Assembly: GCA_963727045.1 (NCBI GenBank)
Contig: CAVSES010000002.1
Location: 2,046,001 to 2,110,000 of the forward strand
Source of the DNA: Bog-1198 sp963727045
Lineage (GTDB): Bacteria; Pseudomonadota; Gammaproteobacteria; Steroidobacterales; Steroidobacteraceae
Length of the DNA stretch: 64,000 nt
Direction of reading: 5' to 3'
Shown: positions 17,501 to 26,158 of the stretch, one piece after another
Layout: every line of letters begins with the position of its first letter
Position numbering within the stretch: the stretch's first letter is position 1
The notes under the pieces: generated by a model
What the model saw: the letters and a program-made list of their open reading frames with translations, nothing else
Database searches by the model: none
Told to the model about the DNA's origin: nothing
Position numbers and translations under genes: made by a program

Positions 17501-17725
17501 CATGTGCGGCACGCCGTTCACCTGCTGCTCGATCGGCGAGGCGATCGACTGCTCGATGGTGGCGGCGTCGGCGCCGGGGAAGCTGGTCGATACCACGATA
17601 GTCGGCGGGGTGATCTGCGGATAGCGCGCCACCGGCAGGCCGGCGAGCGATACGGCGCCGGCGATTGTGATGATGATCGCGAGCACCGTCGAGAATATGG
17701 GGTGGTCGATGAAATAGTCGATCAT
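14585..17725 (-). CDS. RND multidrug efflux permease (HAE1/AcrB family)
   Basis: The 1046-residue inner-membrane proton antiporter has the usual length and starts MIDYFIDHPIFSTVLAIIIT. The proton relay is intact: two Asp in GLVVDDAIVVVE (TM4) and Lys in GLAAKNAILIVEFAK (TM10). Porter-domain landmarks such as YPQITPPTIVVST are present. It works with the adaptor (nine bases upstream) and the NodT channel (overlapping downstream). The HAE1 class exports hydrophobic or amphiphilic drugs, dyes and metabolites. Confidence 0.96.
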   Translation of the reverse strand: MIDYFIDHPIFSTVLAIIITIAGAVSLAGLPVARYPQITPPTIVVSTSFPGADAATIEQSIASPIEQQVNGVPHMIYMDSKSANDGTYSLTVSFDVGTAQDIAAVDVQNQVAIAQRQLPAQVLQQGITVAKRQPQILLIVAIGSDNPRYDYLFLSNFSTLHVYDALARVRGVGQVIVFGARDYGMRIWLDPAKMARLGVTTEDVTGIINEQNVVAPAGSIGAEPAPKGQQMQYVASVKGRLSTPEEYEAIVVRTGPDGAVVHLKDIARVELAATDYSRSTKVNGVPTASIGIYQLPDANALEVARGVRQAMDALAPTFPQGIHYSIPFDTTLFVSESVHEVVVTLLIAGVLVLLVVFIFLESWRATLIPMVAVPVSLIGAFSAFVALGFSLNTLTLFALVLAIGLVVDDAIVVVEAVTQIMGSRKLPPREATKAAMKEVAGPVIAIALVLVSVFVPVSFLGGLTGQFYRQFALTLAVSVTISLIVALTLTPALCALLLKPTDQTHFGGPLGRAFGLFNRLFERFTGRYTQSVRNRIRRSAQSMAVFAALSAAAFWLVYSRPTGFMPDEDQGYIIGLVTLPLGASLQRTEAVADEFSRQLRAQPEVEDFFAVTGLNLLTGTNSPYAATIFAELKPWARRGGGQHSAASLAARLNRIGAGIKEANVFVFNPPPIPGIGTAGGFEFILEDRSGGDIQKFADVLGDFLGEANKRPELTRVFTQFNTRTPQIEFVLDRERAKTLGVSISSIFGSLQTFLGGNYVNDFNLFGRTYKVTAQAEADARAVPDSVNGLYVRTAQGDMVPLSTLVTVKPKTGPEYIERFNVFRAVTINGSPAPGYSSGQATQAMEELARNLPSGYGYDWTGTTYQEKISSGQSGAIFGMAIVFVFLVLAALYESWAVPFAVLLCIPFAVFGAYGGLALRGMQNDIYAQIGIVMLIGLAAKNAILIVEFAKLEYERGRPLVEASIAGARLRLRPILMTSFAFIFGSLPLAMASGAGASARRVLGTAVVFGMSAATLVGIFLIPVFYVLMQTLADRLGRSKPPPATPP

Positions 17726-17734
17726 GCCCCGCGC

Positions 17735-18877
17735 TCAAACTCCCGCCGCCACCGGGGAGGCCTTGACCGGCACTGCCGGCTTCAAATGCTGCAGTCCGTC
17801 GACAATCACGGTTTCACCCGCCTTGAGGCCCTCCTGCACCTTCCAGTCGGAACCGACACGCGGACCGAGTTGCACATCGCGCTGCTGCGCATGACCCGTC
17901 GCATCGACGATCCAGACGTAGTTCTTCCCCTGCAGATCCTGCACCGCCCGCTGCGGCACCAGGATGGCGTTCGGATCCTGCTGCGCGGCCACCTGCACCC
18001 GGGCGAATTGACCGGCGTGCAGCAATTGCTGCGGGTTGTCGACCTCCAGCCTCAGCGCCAGCGTGCCGGTGCGGGAATCGACCGCCGGGTCGATGAAATT
18101 GAGCCGCGGAGTCTGCGGATATTCCGAGCCGTCGGCCAGAAAGATGCGAAACGGCGGCGGCGTCTTCGAGTTCTGGCTCGGCGCGCGGCCGAGCTGGCGC
18201 TGCATGCTGAGCAGGCGCTGCTCGCTGACGCTGAAATTCACGTACATGCGGTCGGTCTGGTAGACCGTCGTCAGCAGCGTGCTGTTCGCGTTCACCATTC
18301 CGCCCTGGCGCAATTGCGCGCGGCCCATGATGCCGTCGATCGGGCTCAGTATGGTGGTGTAGCCCAGATTGAGCTCCGCGGTTCTGACCGCCGCCTTGGC
18401 GGCGTCGATCGATGCCAGATTGGCCTGGTTCTTCGCGACCGCCGCGTCCAATTCCTGCTGGCTGATGGCATCGATTTCCGACAGGGATTTTGCGCGCGCC
18501 AAATCGCGCTGAGACTGTGCGAGTCCCGCTTCGCTCTGCGCCAGGGTCGCCTTCGCCTGAGCCAGTGCGGCAATGTAGGGTTCCCGATCGATGACGAACA
18601 ACAGTTGTCCCGCCTTGACGGGCTCGCCCTCGATCGGCACCCGCTTCTCGAGCGTGCCTCCCACCCGCGGCCGGATTTCCACCGCATTGATGGCCTCGGT
18701 CTGTCCGACATAGTTTTCGGGAAACGCGACCGGATGCGGGGTGACCGTGATCGTACCCACCGCGACCGCGGCGGCCGCCGGAGGCGCGTTGGCCGAGCAG
18801 GACGAGATCAATGCAGAGGCGACCGCCACGGCGGCAATGTGCATGGATCTGCGATGCGCGGCTGAACGGCGAGACAT
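17735..18877 (-). CDS. RND efflux periplasmic adaptor (AcrA/MexA family)
   Basis: From the ATG at 18877, preceded by tgaggat, the product has 380 residues. Longer in-frame starts up to 18961 add non-homologous sequence and are rejected. A signal peptide ends in the lipobox SALISSC, so it is probably a lipoprotein. Barrel-sandwich halves flank a helical hairpin (AKATLAQSEAGLAQSQRDL ... LGYTTILSPIDGIMG), followed by the beta-barrel and membrane-proximal domains. It is the first gene of the efflux operon. Confidence 0.93.
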   Translation of the reverse strand: MSRRSAAHRRSMHIAAVAVASALISSCSANAPPAAAAVAVGTITVTPHPVAFPENYVGQTEAINAVEIRPRVGGTLEKRVPIEGEPVKAGQLLFVIDREPYIAALAQAKATLAQSEAGLAQSQRDLARAKSLSEIDAISQQELDAAVAKNQANLASIDAAKAAVRTAELNLGYTTILSPIDGIMGRAQLRQGGMVNANSTLLTTVYQTDRMYVNFSVSEQRLLSMQRQLGRAPSQNSKTPPPFRIFLADGSEYPQTPRLNFIDPAVDSRTGTLALRLEVDNPQQLLHAGQFARVQVAAQQDPNAILVPQRAVQDLQGKNYVWIVDATGHAQQRDVQLGPRVGSDWKVQEGLKAGETVIVDGLQHLKPAVPVKASPVAAGV

Positions 18878-19032
18878 GGGCGTTATCCTCAATGGCCGCG
18901 ATTCCCCCTCCAAAACATGCCGGCGGCCATGCTCGAGACTAGCATAAGATTGGCGGGGCAATCGGCACGGCGCGCCGCGGAGCGGCCGTGGTGGATTTGC
19001 GCCCTCTCACCTGCGCGCCTGAGGTAGGTTGC

Positions 19033-19449
19033 ATGGATCCTTATGATCTACAGCGCTTCGTCGATGCCCAGCGGGGAGTGTACGCACAGGTGGAGCTCGA
19101 ACTTCGGGCCGGCCGCAAGGAGAGCCACTGGATGTGGTACATCTTTCCCCAGCTTGCCGGCCTCGGACACAGTCCCATGGCGCATAAATTCGCGCTCTCA
19201 TCGCTCGAGGAAGCGAAGGCGTATCTCGATCATGCGCTGCTCGGGCCGCGCCTCCGAAACTGCACCGGGCTGGTGTTGGCGGTGGAGGGCCGGGCCATCG
19301 AGGACATCTTCGGCTTCCCGGACAACCTCAAATTTCATTCCTCGATGACGCTGTTTTCGTGTGCGGCGGAGGACAATCGGATCTTCACGGACGCATTGAA
19401 GAAGTACTTCCGGTCCGAGGCCGACAGCCGCACGATGGCGCTCATATGA
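19033..19449 (+). CDS. DUF1810 family protein
   Basis: The 138-residue cytoplasmic protein starts at the ATG at 19033 after gaggtagg. It has the DUF1810 landmarks DLQRFVDAQ, ESHWMWYIFPQL, IFGFPDNLKFHSSMTLF and a C-terminal DSRTMALI. The family is widespread but has no established biochemical function. It is a single gene next to a convergent MarR gene, with no operon partner. Confidence 0.9.
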   Translation: MDPYDLQRFVDAQRGVYAQVELELRAGRKESHWMWYIFPQLAGLGHSPMAHKFALSSLEEAKAYLDHALLGPRLRNCTGLVLAVEGRAIEDIFGFPDNLKFHSSMTLFSCAAEDNRIFTDALKKYFRSEADSRTMALI

Positions 19450-19489
19450 GCGTTCCCGGGCCGCGCGACGCGCCCGCCGCGCTCCTCGA

Positions 19490-20002
19490 TCACGACAGAT
19501 TCGCGAAGATGCGCCGCGTCAGCCGGTTCAGGAGCGCGATGTCCGCGGGCGAAAGATCGTGCACGGCCCGTCGGTAGATTCCACCCGCCGTGCGGCGCTC
19601 GCGTTCGACCAACCGCCTGCCGAGGGGCGTCAGGTGCACCTCGGTGACGCGGGCGTCCGAACGGCGCTTCGACAGCTTGACGAGGTCGCGATTCTCCAGG
19701 CGCTGCACCACCCGTGTCATGGTGGAGAGCAGCGTCACCGACCGCTCGGCAATTTCGCTCACGCTGCTGGGACTTGCCTCGCTGACGATCATCAGCGCGC
19801 GCCAGCTCGGAAGATCCATGCCCGACGCATTCAGGGCGGCCTGCATCTGCTGCGCGTAGCGCCCCGCCGTGCGGACGATGAGATACAGCGGCGAGTCGGC
19901 CAGCCGGAAATGGGTGAATTGCGGATCGCCGCGCCTCTTGGCGTCCGCGAGCCGTGACCTGCCGCCGCGGCGCCGAACCGGTGTCGATGGAAGCGAGGCC
20001 AC
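19490..20002 (-). CDS. MarR family transcriptional regulator
   Basis: The 170-residue protein has a winged helix-turn-helix typical of MarR (SWRALMIVSEASPSSVSEIA, TRVVQRLENRDLVKLSKRRSD, EVHLTPLGRRLVERE). It is divergent from the iorA-iorB pair with 86 bases between the start codons, so it probably controls that operon and itself. MarR proteins of aromatic pathways usually release DNA when they bind an aryl-CoA or aryl acid. The ligand here is unknown. Confidence 0.9.
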   Translation of the reverse strand: MASLPSTPVRRRGGRSRLADAKRRGDPQFTHFRLADSPLYLIVRTAGRYAQQMQAALNASGMDLPSWRALMIVSEASPSSVSEIAERSVTLLSTMTRVVQRLENRDLVKLSKRRSDARVTEVHLTPLGRRLVERERRTAGGIYRRAVHDLSPADIALLNRLTRRIFANLS

Positions 20003-20020
20003 TGCTTGATTCCTTCAAGG

Positions 20021-20058
20021 GCAATAGTTGCAAAATCACGTAACCGGACTAGTATTGC
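20021..20058 (+). promoter_or_regulatory. Candidate iorAB promoter and MarR operator
   Basis: TTGCAA (20028-20033) and TAGTAT (20050-20055) sit 16 bases apart and are weak sigma70 boxes. They are flanked by the inverted repeat GCAATA (20021-20026) / TATTGC (20053-20058). In the divergent gap between marR and iorA, this would suit repression by the MarR product. Each element alone is weak. Confidence 0.35.
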
Positions 20059-20088
20059 AGTTCGACCGGGCACACTCAAGGCGCAGTC

Positions 20089-22263
20089 ATGGCAGAGCGA
20101 TCGTTCGTACGCGAAGTTCAGACGCTCCGGCTCGGGGCGGGCGAAGTGTTCGAAGGCGAGGCGATCCTCGCCGTCACGAAGGCGTTGCTGCAGGCGGGCG
20201 TGTCGTACGTCGGCGGATATCAAGGTGCGCCCGTCTCGCATTTGATGGACGTTCTGGCCGACGCCCGCGAAATACTCGATGATCTCGGCGTCCATTTCGA
20301 ATCGAGCGCGTCGGAGGCGGGTGCGGCCGCCATGCTGGCCGCCTCGGTCAACTATCCCCTTCGGGGCGCGGTCACCTGGAAATCCACCGTCGGGACCAAC
20401 GTCGCGTCGGATGCGCTGTCCAATCTGGCCTCCGCCGGTGTGCTGGGCGGCGCCTTGATGATCGTGGGCGAGGACTACGGCGAAGGCGCGAGCATCATGC
20501 AGGAGCGGACGCATGCGTTCGCGATGAAATCGCAGATGTGGCTGCTGGATCCCCGGCCCGACACGAGCGTGATCGTCGACATGGTGGAGCGCGGTTTCGA
20601 GCTGTCGGAGGCGAGCCGCACGCCGGTCATGCTGATGCTGCGCATCCGCGCGTGCCACATGCACGGCTCCTTCGTCGCCAAGGACAACGTCGCGCCGCGG
20701 GTCAGCATCGAGGAGGCGCTCGGGAATCCGCAAAGGTCGGCCGATCGGATCATTCTTCCTCCGGCAACCTATGCGCAGGAACAGGACAAGGTGGCGACGC
20801 GATGGCCCGCGGCCGTGCGCTTCATCGTCGATCATCACTTGAACGAGATGCACCCCGGCGATCTAAAGGACGTCGGAATCGTCATGCAGGGGGGGCTGTA
20901 CAACACGGTGCTGCGGTCGCTTGAAATGATGGGACTTGCGGACGTCTTTGGGGAGTCCAGGATTCCCCTGTACGTGCTCAACGTGACATACCCGCTCGTT
21001 CCGCAGGAGTTCATCGCGTTCGCCGCAGGCAAGCGGGCGCTGCTGATCGTCGAGGAGGGCCAGCCGGAATACATCGAACAGAGCGTCAATCAGTTCCTGC
21101 GCAATGCGGACGTCGAGACACGCGTCGAAGGCAAGGGCCCGCTGCCGATGGCGGGGGAATACACCGGCGCCGCGGTCAGCGCCGGAATCAAGACTTTCCT
21201 GGCGCGGTGGCTGCCGCATGTTCTGGCGCCCCAGGGTGGCGGGCATCCGCAGCCGGCGACCCTGTCCGAGCGGCCGCTGCTGCCGCTGGAAGCCCTGCGC
21301 AAAGCGGTTCCGCTGCGGCCACCGGGACTGTGCACCGGCTGTCCCGAGCGCCCTTTTTTCTCCTCGATGAAGATCGTGCAGAAGGAGCTCGGCGGCGTGC
21401 ATGTGAGCGCCGACATCGGATGCCACTCGTTCGCCACGCTGGCGCCGTTCAACACGGGCGCGAGCATCATGGGATACGGGCTGGGATCGGCGAGCGCGGC
21501 GGCATTGAGCGGCGGCCAGGGGGGCAGGCGCACCATATCGATCATGGGCGACGGCGGCTTCTGGCATAACGGATTGACCAGCGGCATTGGAAACTCCGTG
21601 TTCAACCGGCACGACTCCGTCACGGTCATCGTCGACAATGGCTACGCTGCGGCGACCGGCGGCCAGTACATTCCCTCTTCGCGCGCGGAGGTCAAGAACC
21701 GAAAGGGCAGGAATCCGATCGAGCGCGCAGTGCGCGGCGTGGGTGTCGAATGGGTGCGGACGGTGCACACGTACCGGATGCAGGAGGGCATAAACGCGCT
21801 TCGCGAGGCTTTGACGACGGCGTACAAGGGACCCAAGGTCATCATCGCCGAGGGCGAGTGCGAGTTGAACCGCAAGAGGCGGGTCGCACCCCAGCTCAAG
21901 CGGATGGCTCTGGAAGGAAAGCGGGTCGTTCGCCAGCGTTTCGGGATCGATCCCGATGTCTGCACCGGCGATCACTCGTGCATCCGGCTTTCCGGGTGTC
22001 CGTCGCTGACGATCAAGGCGAATCCGGATCCGCTGCGCCGCGATCCGGTGGCCCACGTCGACAATAGCTGCGTGGGTTGCGGGGTGTGCGGCGAAGTGGC
22101 GCATGCCGCGGTGCTGTGCCCCTCGTTCTACAGGGCGGACGTGATTACGAACCCGAGCGCGTGGGATCGCCTCAAGTCCAGAATTCGATCCTCCGTAATC
22201 GGCCATCTGCAGCGCCGCTTCGACCGCCGGCTGGCGCGCATCGCCGCCGAGGCCTCGCCGTGA
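20089..22263 (+). CDS. iorA: Indolepyruvate:ferredoxin oxidoreductase alpha-type subunit
   Basis: The 724-residue protein belongs to the 2-oxoacid:ferredoxin oxidoreductases that convert aryl-2-oxoacids plus CoA to aryl-acyl-CoA, CO2 and reduced acceptor. It has the domain-I region (YVGGYQGAPVSHLMDVL) and the TPP-binding part with PPGLCTGCPERPFF and MGDGGFWHNG. Two C-terminal ferredoxin clusters start at Cys625 (CTGDHSC...CPS) and Cys661 (CVGCGVC). Its stop overlaps the GTG of the next gene. Such enzymes are usually oxygen-sensitive, which is notable beside an oxygenase operon. Confidence 0.9.
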   Translation: MAERSFVREVQTLRLGAGEVFEGEAILAVTKALLQAGVSYVGGYQGAPVSHLMDVLADAREILDDLGVHFESSASEAGAAAMLAASVNYPLRGAVTWKSTVGTNVASDALSNLASAGVLGGALMIVGEDYGEGASIMQERTHAFAMKSQMWLLDPRPDTSVIVDMVERGFELSEASRTPVMLMLRIRACHMHGSFVAKDNVAPRVSIEEALGNPQRSADRIILPPATYAQEQDKVATRWPAAVRFIVDHHLNEMHPGDLKDVGIVMQGGLYNTVLRSLEMMGLADVFGESRIPLYVLNVTYPLVPQEFIAFAAGKRALLIVEEGQPEYIEQSVNQFLRNADVETRVEGKGPLPMAGEYTGAAVSAGIKTFLARWLPHVLAPQGGGHPQPATLSERPLLPLEALRKAVPLRPPGLCTGCPERPFFSSMKIVQKELGGVHVSADIGCHSFATLAPFNTGASIMGYGLGSASAAALSGGQGGRRTISIMGDGGFWHNGLTSGIGNSVFNRHDSVTVIVDNGYAAATGGQYIPSSRAEVKNRKGRNPIERAVRGVGVEWVRTVHTYRMQEGINALREALTTAYKGPKVIIAEGECELNRKRRVAPQLKRMALEGKRVVRQRFGIDPDVCTGDHSCIRLSGCPSLTIKANPDPLRRDPVAHVDNSCVGCGVCGEVAHAAVLCPSFYRADVITNPSAWDRLKSRIRSSVIGHLQRRFDRRLARIAAEASP

Positions 22264-23792
22264 CGGACCCGAGGCCCATTACCCTGACGATTGCCGCCCT
22301 CGGCGGGCAGGGTGGCGGCGTCGTGGCGGATTGGCTCATCGATGCGGCGCGCCGCTCCGGCTATCTCTCGCAGGCCACTTCCGTCCCCGGCGTCGCGCAG
22401 CGAACTGGTGCGACCATTTATTATCTCGAATTCTTCCCGGTGGATCGATTGCCGGCCGGTCGCCGACCCGTTTTTGCGCTGATGCCGAATCCCGGCGATG
22501 TCGACGTGGTGATCGCGTCGGAAATCATGGAAGCGGGCAGGGCGATGCAGCGGGGATTGGTCACCGGGCGCACCACGCTCATCGCCTCATCCCACCGCAT
22601 CTACGCGATCCAGGAAAAATCGCACATGGGCGACGGCCGCGCCGATCCTGCCCAGGTGCGCACGCTCGCGCGGAGCAACGCAAAAAAATACATCGAATTC
22701 GACATGCAGGCGATGGCGGAAGCGAACGGCAGCGTGATCAGCGCCGCCATGCTTGGAGCGCTGTGCGGATCCGGCGCGCTGCCCTTCGCGGCAGAGCAAT
22801 ATGTGGAGGCGATCCGAACCGGCGGCGTCGAGGCCGCATCGAGCACGCGGACATTCGAGGCGGCGCGGCGCGCGGCATCCGAGGCCCGGCCGGCGGCCGC
22901 TGATGCGCCGGCCGCCGGCACCCCGGAGGCTGATACGCCAGCCGCTGAATCCTCGGTGAACACTGCCAATGCCGGTGCGGTCCTGCCGTCCTCATTGGAG
23001 GCGAGAATCAGCGCGCGCGTTCCGCAGACGGTGAGGGCCATCATTCGCGAGGGCGTCCGCCGGCTGATCGATTATCAGGATGTCGGCTACGCAAGGCTGT
23101 ATCTCGACAGACTCGATGCCGTGACCGCCCTGGAGCCTTGCGATTCGGCGGCATTCGAGCTCACGGCAAGCGTGGCGCGCGGACTCGCGCTCTGGATGTC
23201 ATTCGAGGACACGATTCGCGTCGCCGACCTGAAGATTCGCTCGGCGCGCGCGAAGCGCGTGCTGCACGAGGTCCGGCCGGCGACGGGCCAGCTGGTGAAC
23301 GTCACCGAGTTCATGAAGCCGCGGGTCGAGGAGATCTGCGGCACGCTGCCGGCCCGCTGGGGGCGGTGGATCCTTCGCTCGAAAATGCGGCGGCGGTGGA
23401 TGAACCGCCTCGCCGGCAACCGGCAGATCTCGACCACGAGCATCGGAGGCTTTCTGCAGCTCTATTGGATCGCCGGATTGCGCGTCCGGCGTCGAAACAC
23501 ACTTCGATATTCCGAGGAGCAGGCCCGAATCGGCCGCTGGCTGGATCTCATCGCGCGCGTGGCGCCCGGGAATTATGCATTGGCCGTGCAAATCGCAGAG
23601 TGCCAGCAATTGCTGAAGGGCTACGGCGAAACCCAGGAGCGCGGTGAAGCGAGCTTCGATGCGATCCTGGCCGAAGCGGTGGCGCGGCAACGGCGCGAAG
23701 GCGCGGCCGATCGAGTGCGCGAGCTCAGGGTGGCCGCGCTCGCGGACGATGAAGGCGTCGCGCTGTCCGAGGCGCTGGCGTCGGCGCGCTGA
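22260..23792 (+). CDS. iorB: Indolepyruvate oxidoreductase beta subunit fused to a DUF6537 domain
   Basis: The 510-residue product starts at GTG 22260, overlapping the iorA stop (GTGA). Residues ~1-190 are the gamma/beta-type domain (IAALGGQGGGVVADWLIDAA, YLSQATSVPGVAQRTGATIYY). An Ala/Pro-rich linker at ~200-240 follows, then a DUF6537-type C-terminal domain (LVNVTEFMKPRVEEICGTLP). In the long single-chain enzymes of this family the same domain is attached to the catalytic chain. The subunit completes the oxidoreductase encoded with iorA. Confidence 0.88.
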   Translation: MTDPRPITLTIAALGGQGGGVVADWLIDAARRSGYLSQATSVPGVAQRTGATIYYLEFFPVDRLPAGRRPVFALMPNPGDVDVVIASEIMEAGRAMQRGLVTGRTTLIASSHRIYAIQEKSHMGDGRADPAQVRTLARSNAKKYIEFDMQAMAEANGSVISAAMLGALCGSGALPFAAEQYVEAIRTGGVEAASSTRTFEAARRAASEARPAAADAPAAGTPEADTPAAESSVNTANAGAVLPSSLEARISARVPQTVRAIIREGVRRLIDYQDVGYARLYLDRLDAVTALEPCDSAAFELTASVARGLALWMSFEDTIRVADLKIRSARAKRVLHEVRPATGQLVNVTEFMKPRVEEICGTLPARWGRWILRSKMRRRWMNRLAGNRQISTTSIGGFLQLYWIAGLRVRRRNTLRYSEEQARIGRWLDLIARVAPGNYALAVQIAECQQLLKGYGETQERGEASFDAILAEAVARQRREGAADRVRELRVAALADDEGVALSEALASAR

Positions 23793-23837
23793 CGGCACAG
23801 CGCGGGCCGCACCCGCGCAAGGGTGACGGCGATATAT

Positions 23838-23866
23838 TTGACATCTAAAGTATCTCGTCCTATTGT
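23838..23866 (+). promoter_or_regulatory. Sigma70-type promoter of the 2-aminobenzoyl-CoA operon
   Basis: A perfect TTGACA (23838-23843) is followed after 17 bases by TATTGT (23861-23866, four of six). The predicted start site is at or within a base or two of the ATG at 23873, and no ribosome-binding site precedes that ATG. AT-rich imperfect palindrome arms around the -35 box (atatTT ... AAgtat, about 23834-23853) could bind a MarR protein. Confidence 0.55.
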
Positions 23867-23872
23867 CGCCGC

Positions 23873-26158
23873 ATGAAGCGAGTCGTGTTCATAGGCGGCG
23901 GGCCGGCGGGACTGTACGGGGCCATACTTCTGAAGAAGGCGCTTCCTGGATTGAAGGTCGAGGTCCACGAACGCAATCGGCCCGACGACACGTTCGGCTG
24001 GGGCGTCGTATTTTCGGACAAGACCATGTCCGGATTTCAAGCCGCCGACCCCTGGTCGCACGACGCGATCATCCGCGATTTTCACCACTGGGACGACATC
24101 GACGTTCATTTCCGGGGAGAGACCATCCGCTCCGGCGGCCACGGATTCTGCGGCATCGGCCGCCGTCGTCTGCTCAACATCTTTCAGGAGCGCGCCGGGT
24201 CGCTCGGCGTCGAACAGCATTTTCAGGCGGAAATCGACCGGTTCGAGCCGTTTGCAGATGCCGATCTCATCGTCGCCTCCGACGGCGTGAACAGCAAGAT
24301 CCGAACGCGTCACGCCGCAACATTCCGTCCGGACATCGCGGTGGGCAAGTGCCGCTACATCTGGCTCGGCACGACCCGGCAATTTGCCGCGTTCACCTTC
24401 GCGTTCGAGAAGACCGAACATGGCTGGTTCCAAATCCACGCCTATCAATTCAGCGCCGACGTCTCCACGGTCATTGTCGAGACGCGCGAGGAAACCTGGC
24501 GCGCGCACGGCCTCGACCGCTGCACCGCCGCGCAGTCGATCGCCTTCTGCGAGTCCCTGTTCGCCGATTACCTGGGCGGATGCCGGCTGATGAGCAACGC
24601 GAACCATCTGCGCGGTTCGGCCTGGTTGAATTTCAACCGGGTGCTGTGCGCGCGTTGGCATCATGAAAACATCGTATTGATCGGCGATGCCGCGCATACG
24701 GCCCATTTCGGCATCGGTTCCGGCACCAAATTGGCGATGGAGGACGCGATGTCCCTCGTGAACCGGGTGGCGGGCGGCGCCGATGTGCGGTGCGCGCTCG
24801 AGCAGTACCAGGCGGAACGGAGCCTGGAGGCGCTCAAGCTTCAAAATGCGGCGCGCAATCGGATGGAATGGTTCGAAAACGTCTCGCGATATGCGACGCT
24901 CGAACCGCGTCAATTTGCGTATGCGCTGCTCACGGGAAGCCAGCGGATCGGCCACGCAAATCTCAAGATTCGGGATGCTGGTTTCGTGGCCGGCTACGAA
25001 CGCTGGCTGGCGGAGCGCAGCGGAGTGCGCGATGCGGGCCGGCCGCCGATGTTTCTGCCGTTTCAACTCGGAGACATGCGGCTCGCGAACCGCGTGGTTG
25101 TGTCGCCGATGGCGCAGTACAAGGCCACCGACGGAGTGCCCGATGATTGGCATCTGATGCATTACGGCGCCCGCGCCGTCGGGGGCGCCGGGCTCCTGTT
25201 CACCGAGATGACGTGCGTGTCGCCGACCGGGCGCATCACTCCCGGGTGCACCGGCCTGTGGAATGAAGTGCAGCGGGATGCGTGGCGGCGCATCGTGGAC
25301 TTCGTTCATACCCAGTCGATCGCCAAAATCTGCCTGCAGATCGGCCATTCCGGCCGCAAGGGTTCGACGCAGGTCGGCTGGCAGCGCATGGATCACCCGC
25401 TCGCGGCCGGCAACTGGCCGCTCATCGCGCCGTCGGCGCTGCCGTATCTGACGGGCATCAGCCAGGTTCCGCACGAGATGACGCGTGCCCACATGCACGA
25501 GGTCCGGGGCGAGTTCGTCAGGTCCGCGAAATTCGCGCTCGAGGCGGGCTTCGACATGCTCGAACTGCACCTCGCGCACGGTTACTTGCTTGGAAGTTTT
25601 CTCTCGCCGCTCACGAACCGACGCCAGGATCAGTACGGCGGAGACGTCGCATCGAGGTTGCGGTTTCCGCTGGAGGTCTTCTCCGCGGTGCGCGGCGTGT
25701 GGCCGGCGCAGCGGCCGCTCTCGGCGAGAATATCCGCATGCGACTGGGCCGAGGGCGGCCTGTCGGAGGAGGATTTGCTGATCATCGCCGGGGCGCTCAA
25801 GCAGGCCGGCGCCGACGTGCTCGACGTTTCGACGGGCCAGACCGTGGCGGATCAACATCCGGTGTACGGACGCATGTGGCAGACTCCCTTCGCCGACAAG
25901 GTGCGCAACGAGATCGGCGTTCCGACCATCGCAGTCGGCAATATCTTCGAGGCCGACCACGTGAATTCGATCATCGCAGCGGGGCGCGCGGATCTCTGCG
26001 CGCTGGCGCGGCCGCACCTGGCCAATCCCGCCTGGACGCTGGCCGCGGCGGCGGAACAGAAATTCGAGGCGCAGGCGTGGCCGGACCCCTACCTTTCGGG
26101 CAAAGCCCAGCTCGAGCGCAACATGGAGCGGGCGGCGCAAGCCGTGGGTCCCGTCTAG
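23873..26158 (+). CDS. Fused 2-aminobenzoyl-CoA monooxygenase/reductase (salicylyl-CoA 5-hydroxylase-like plus old-yellow-enzyme domain)
   Basis: The 761-residue flavoprotein has an N-terminal FAD monooxygenase (FIGGGPAGLYGAILLKK at 6-22; VLIGDAAHTAHFGIGSGTK near 265). A C-terminal NADH:flavin oxidoreductase domain begins near residue 388 (FQLGDMRLANRVVVSPMAQY; LHLAHGYLLGSFLSPLTNRR). This architecture and length match the Azoarcus-type enzyme, which hydroxylates and reduces 2-aminobenzoyl-CoA to a non-aromatic oxo-cyclohexene-carboxyl-CoA. Automated annotation often names it bifunctional salicylyl-CoA 5-hydroxylase/oxidoreductase. The downstream RidA and beta-oxidation genes favour the amino substrate. 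Confidence 0.88.
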   Translation: MKRVVFIGGGPAGLYGAILLKKALPGLKVEVHERNRPDDTFGWGVVFSDKTMSGFQAADPWSHDAIIRDFHHWDDIDVHFRGETIRSGGHGFCGIGRRRLLNIFQERAGSLGVEQHFQAEIDRFEPFADADLIVASDGVNSKIRTRHAATFRPDIAVGKCRYIWLGTTRQFAAFTFAFEKTEHGWFQIHAYQFSADVSTVIVETREETWRAHGLDRCTAAQSIAFCESLFADYLGGCRLMSNANHLRGSAWLNFNRVLCARWHHENIVLIGDAAHTAHFGIGSGTKLAMEDAMSLVNRVAGGADVRCALEQYQAERSLEALKLQNAARNRMEWFENVSRYATLEPRQFAYALLTGSQRIGHANLKIRDAGFVAGYERWLAERSGVRDAGRPPMFLPFQLGDMRLANRVVVSPMAQYKATDGVPDDWHLMHYGARAVGGAGLLFTEMTCVSPTGRITPGCTGLWNEVQRDAWRRIVDFVHTQSIAKICLQIGHSGRKGSTQVGWQRMDHPLAAGNWPLIAPSALPYLTGISQVPHEMTRAHMHEVRGEFVRSAKFALEAGFDMLELHLAHGYLLGSFLSPLTNRRQDQYGGDVASRLRFPLEVFSAVRGVWPAQRPLSARISACDWAEGGLSEEDLLIIAGALKQAGADVLDVSTGQTVADQHPVYGRMWQTPFADKVRNEIGVPTIAVGNIFEADHVNSIIAAGRADLCALARPHLANPAWTLAAAAEQKFEAQAWPDPYLSGKAQLERNMERAAQAVGPV

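Noticed and set aside
16709..18865. 718-codon open frame on the plus strand
   Set aside because: It mirrors the RND permease and adaptor on the other strand and is Arg/His/Asp-rich without any motif.
23621..26140. 839-codon open frame on the minus strand
   Set aside because: It is antisense to the iorB end and the monooxygenase/reductase, with composition typical of a high-GC shadow frame and no recognisable domain.
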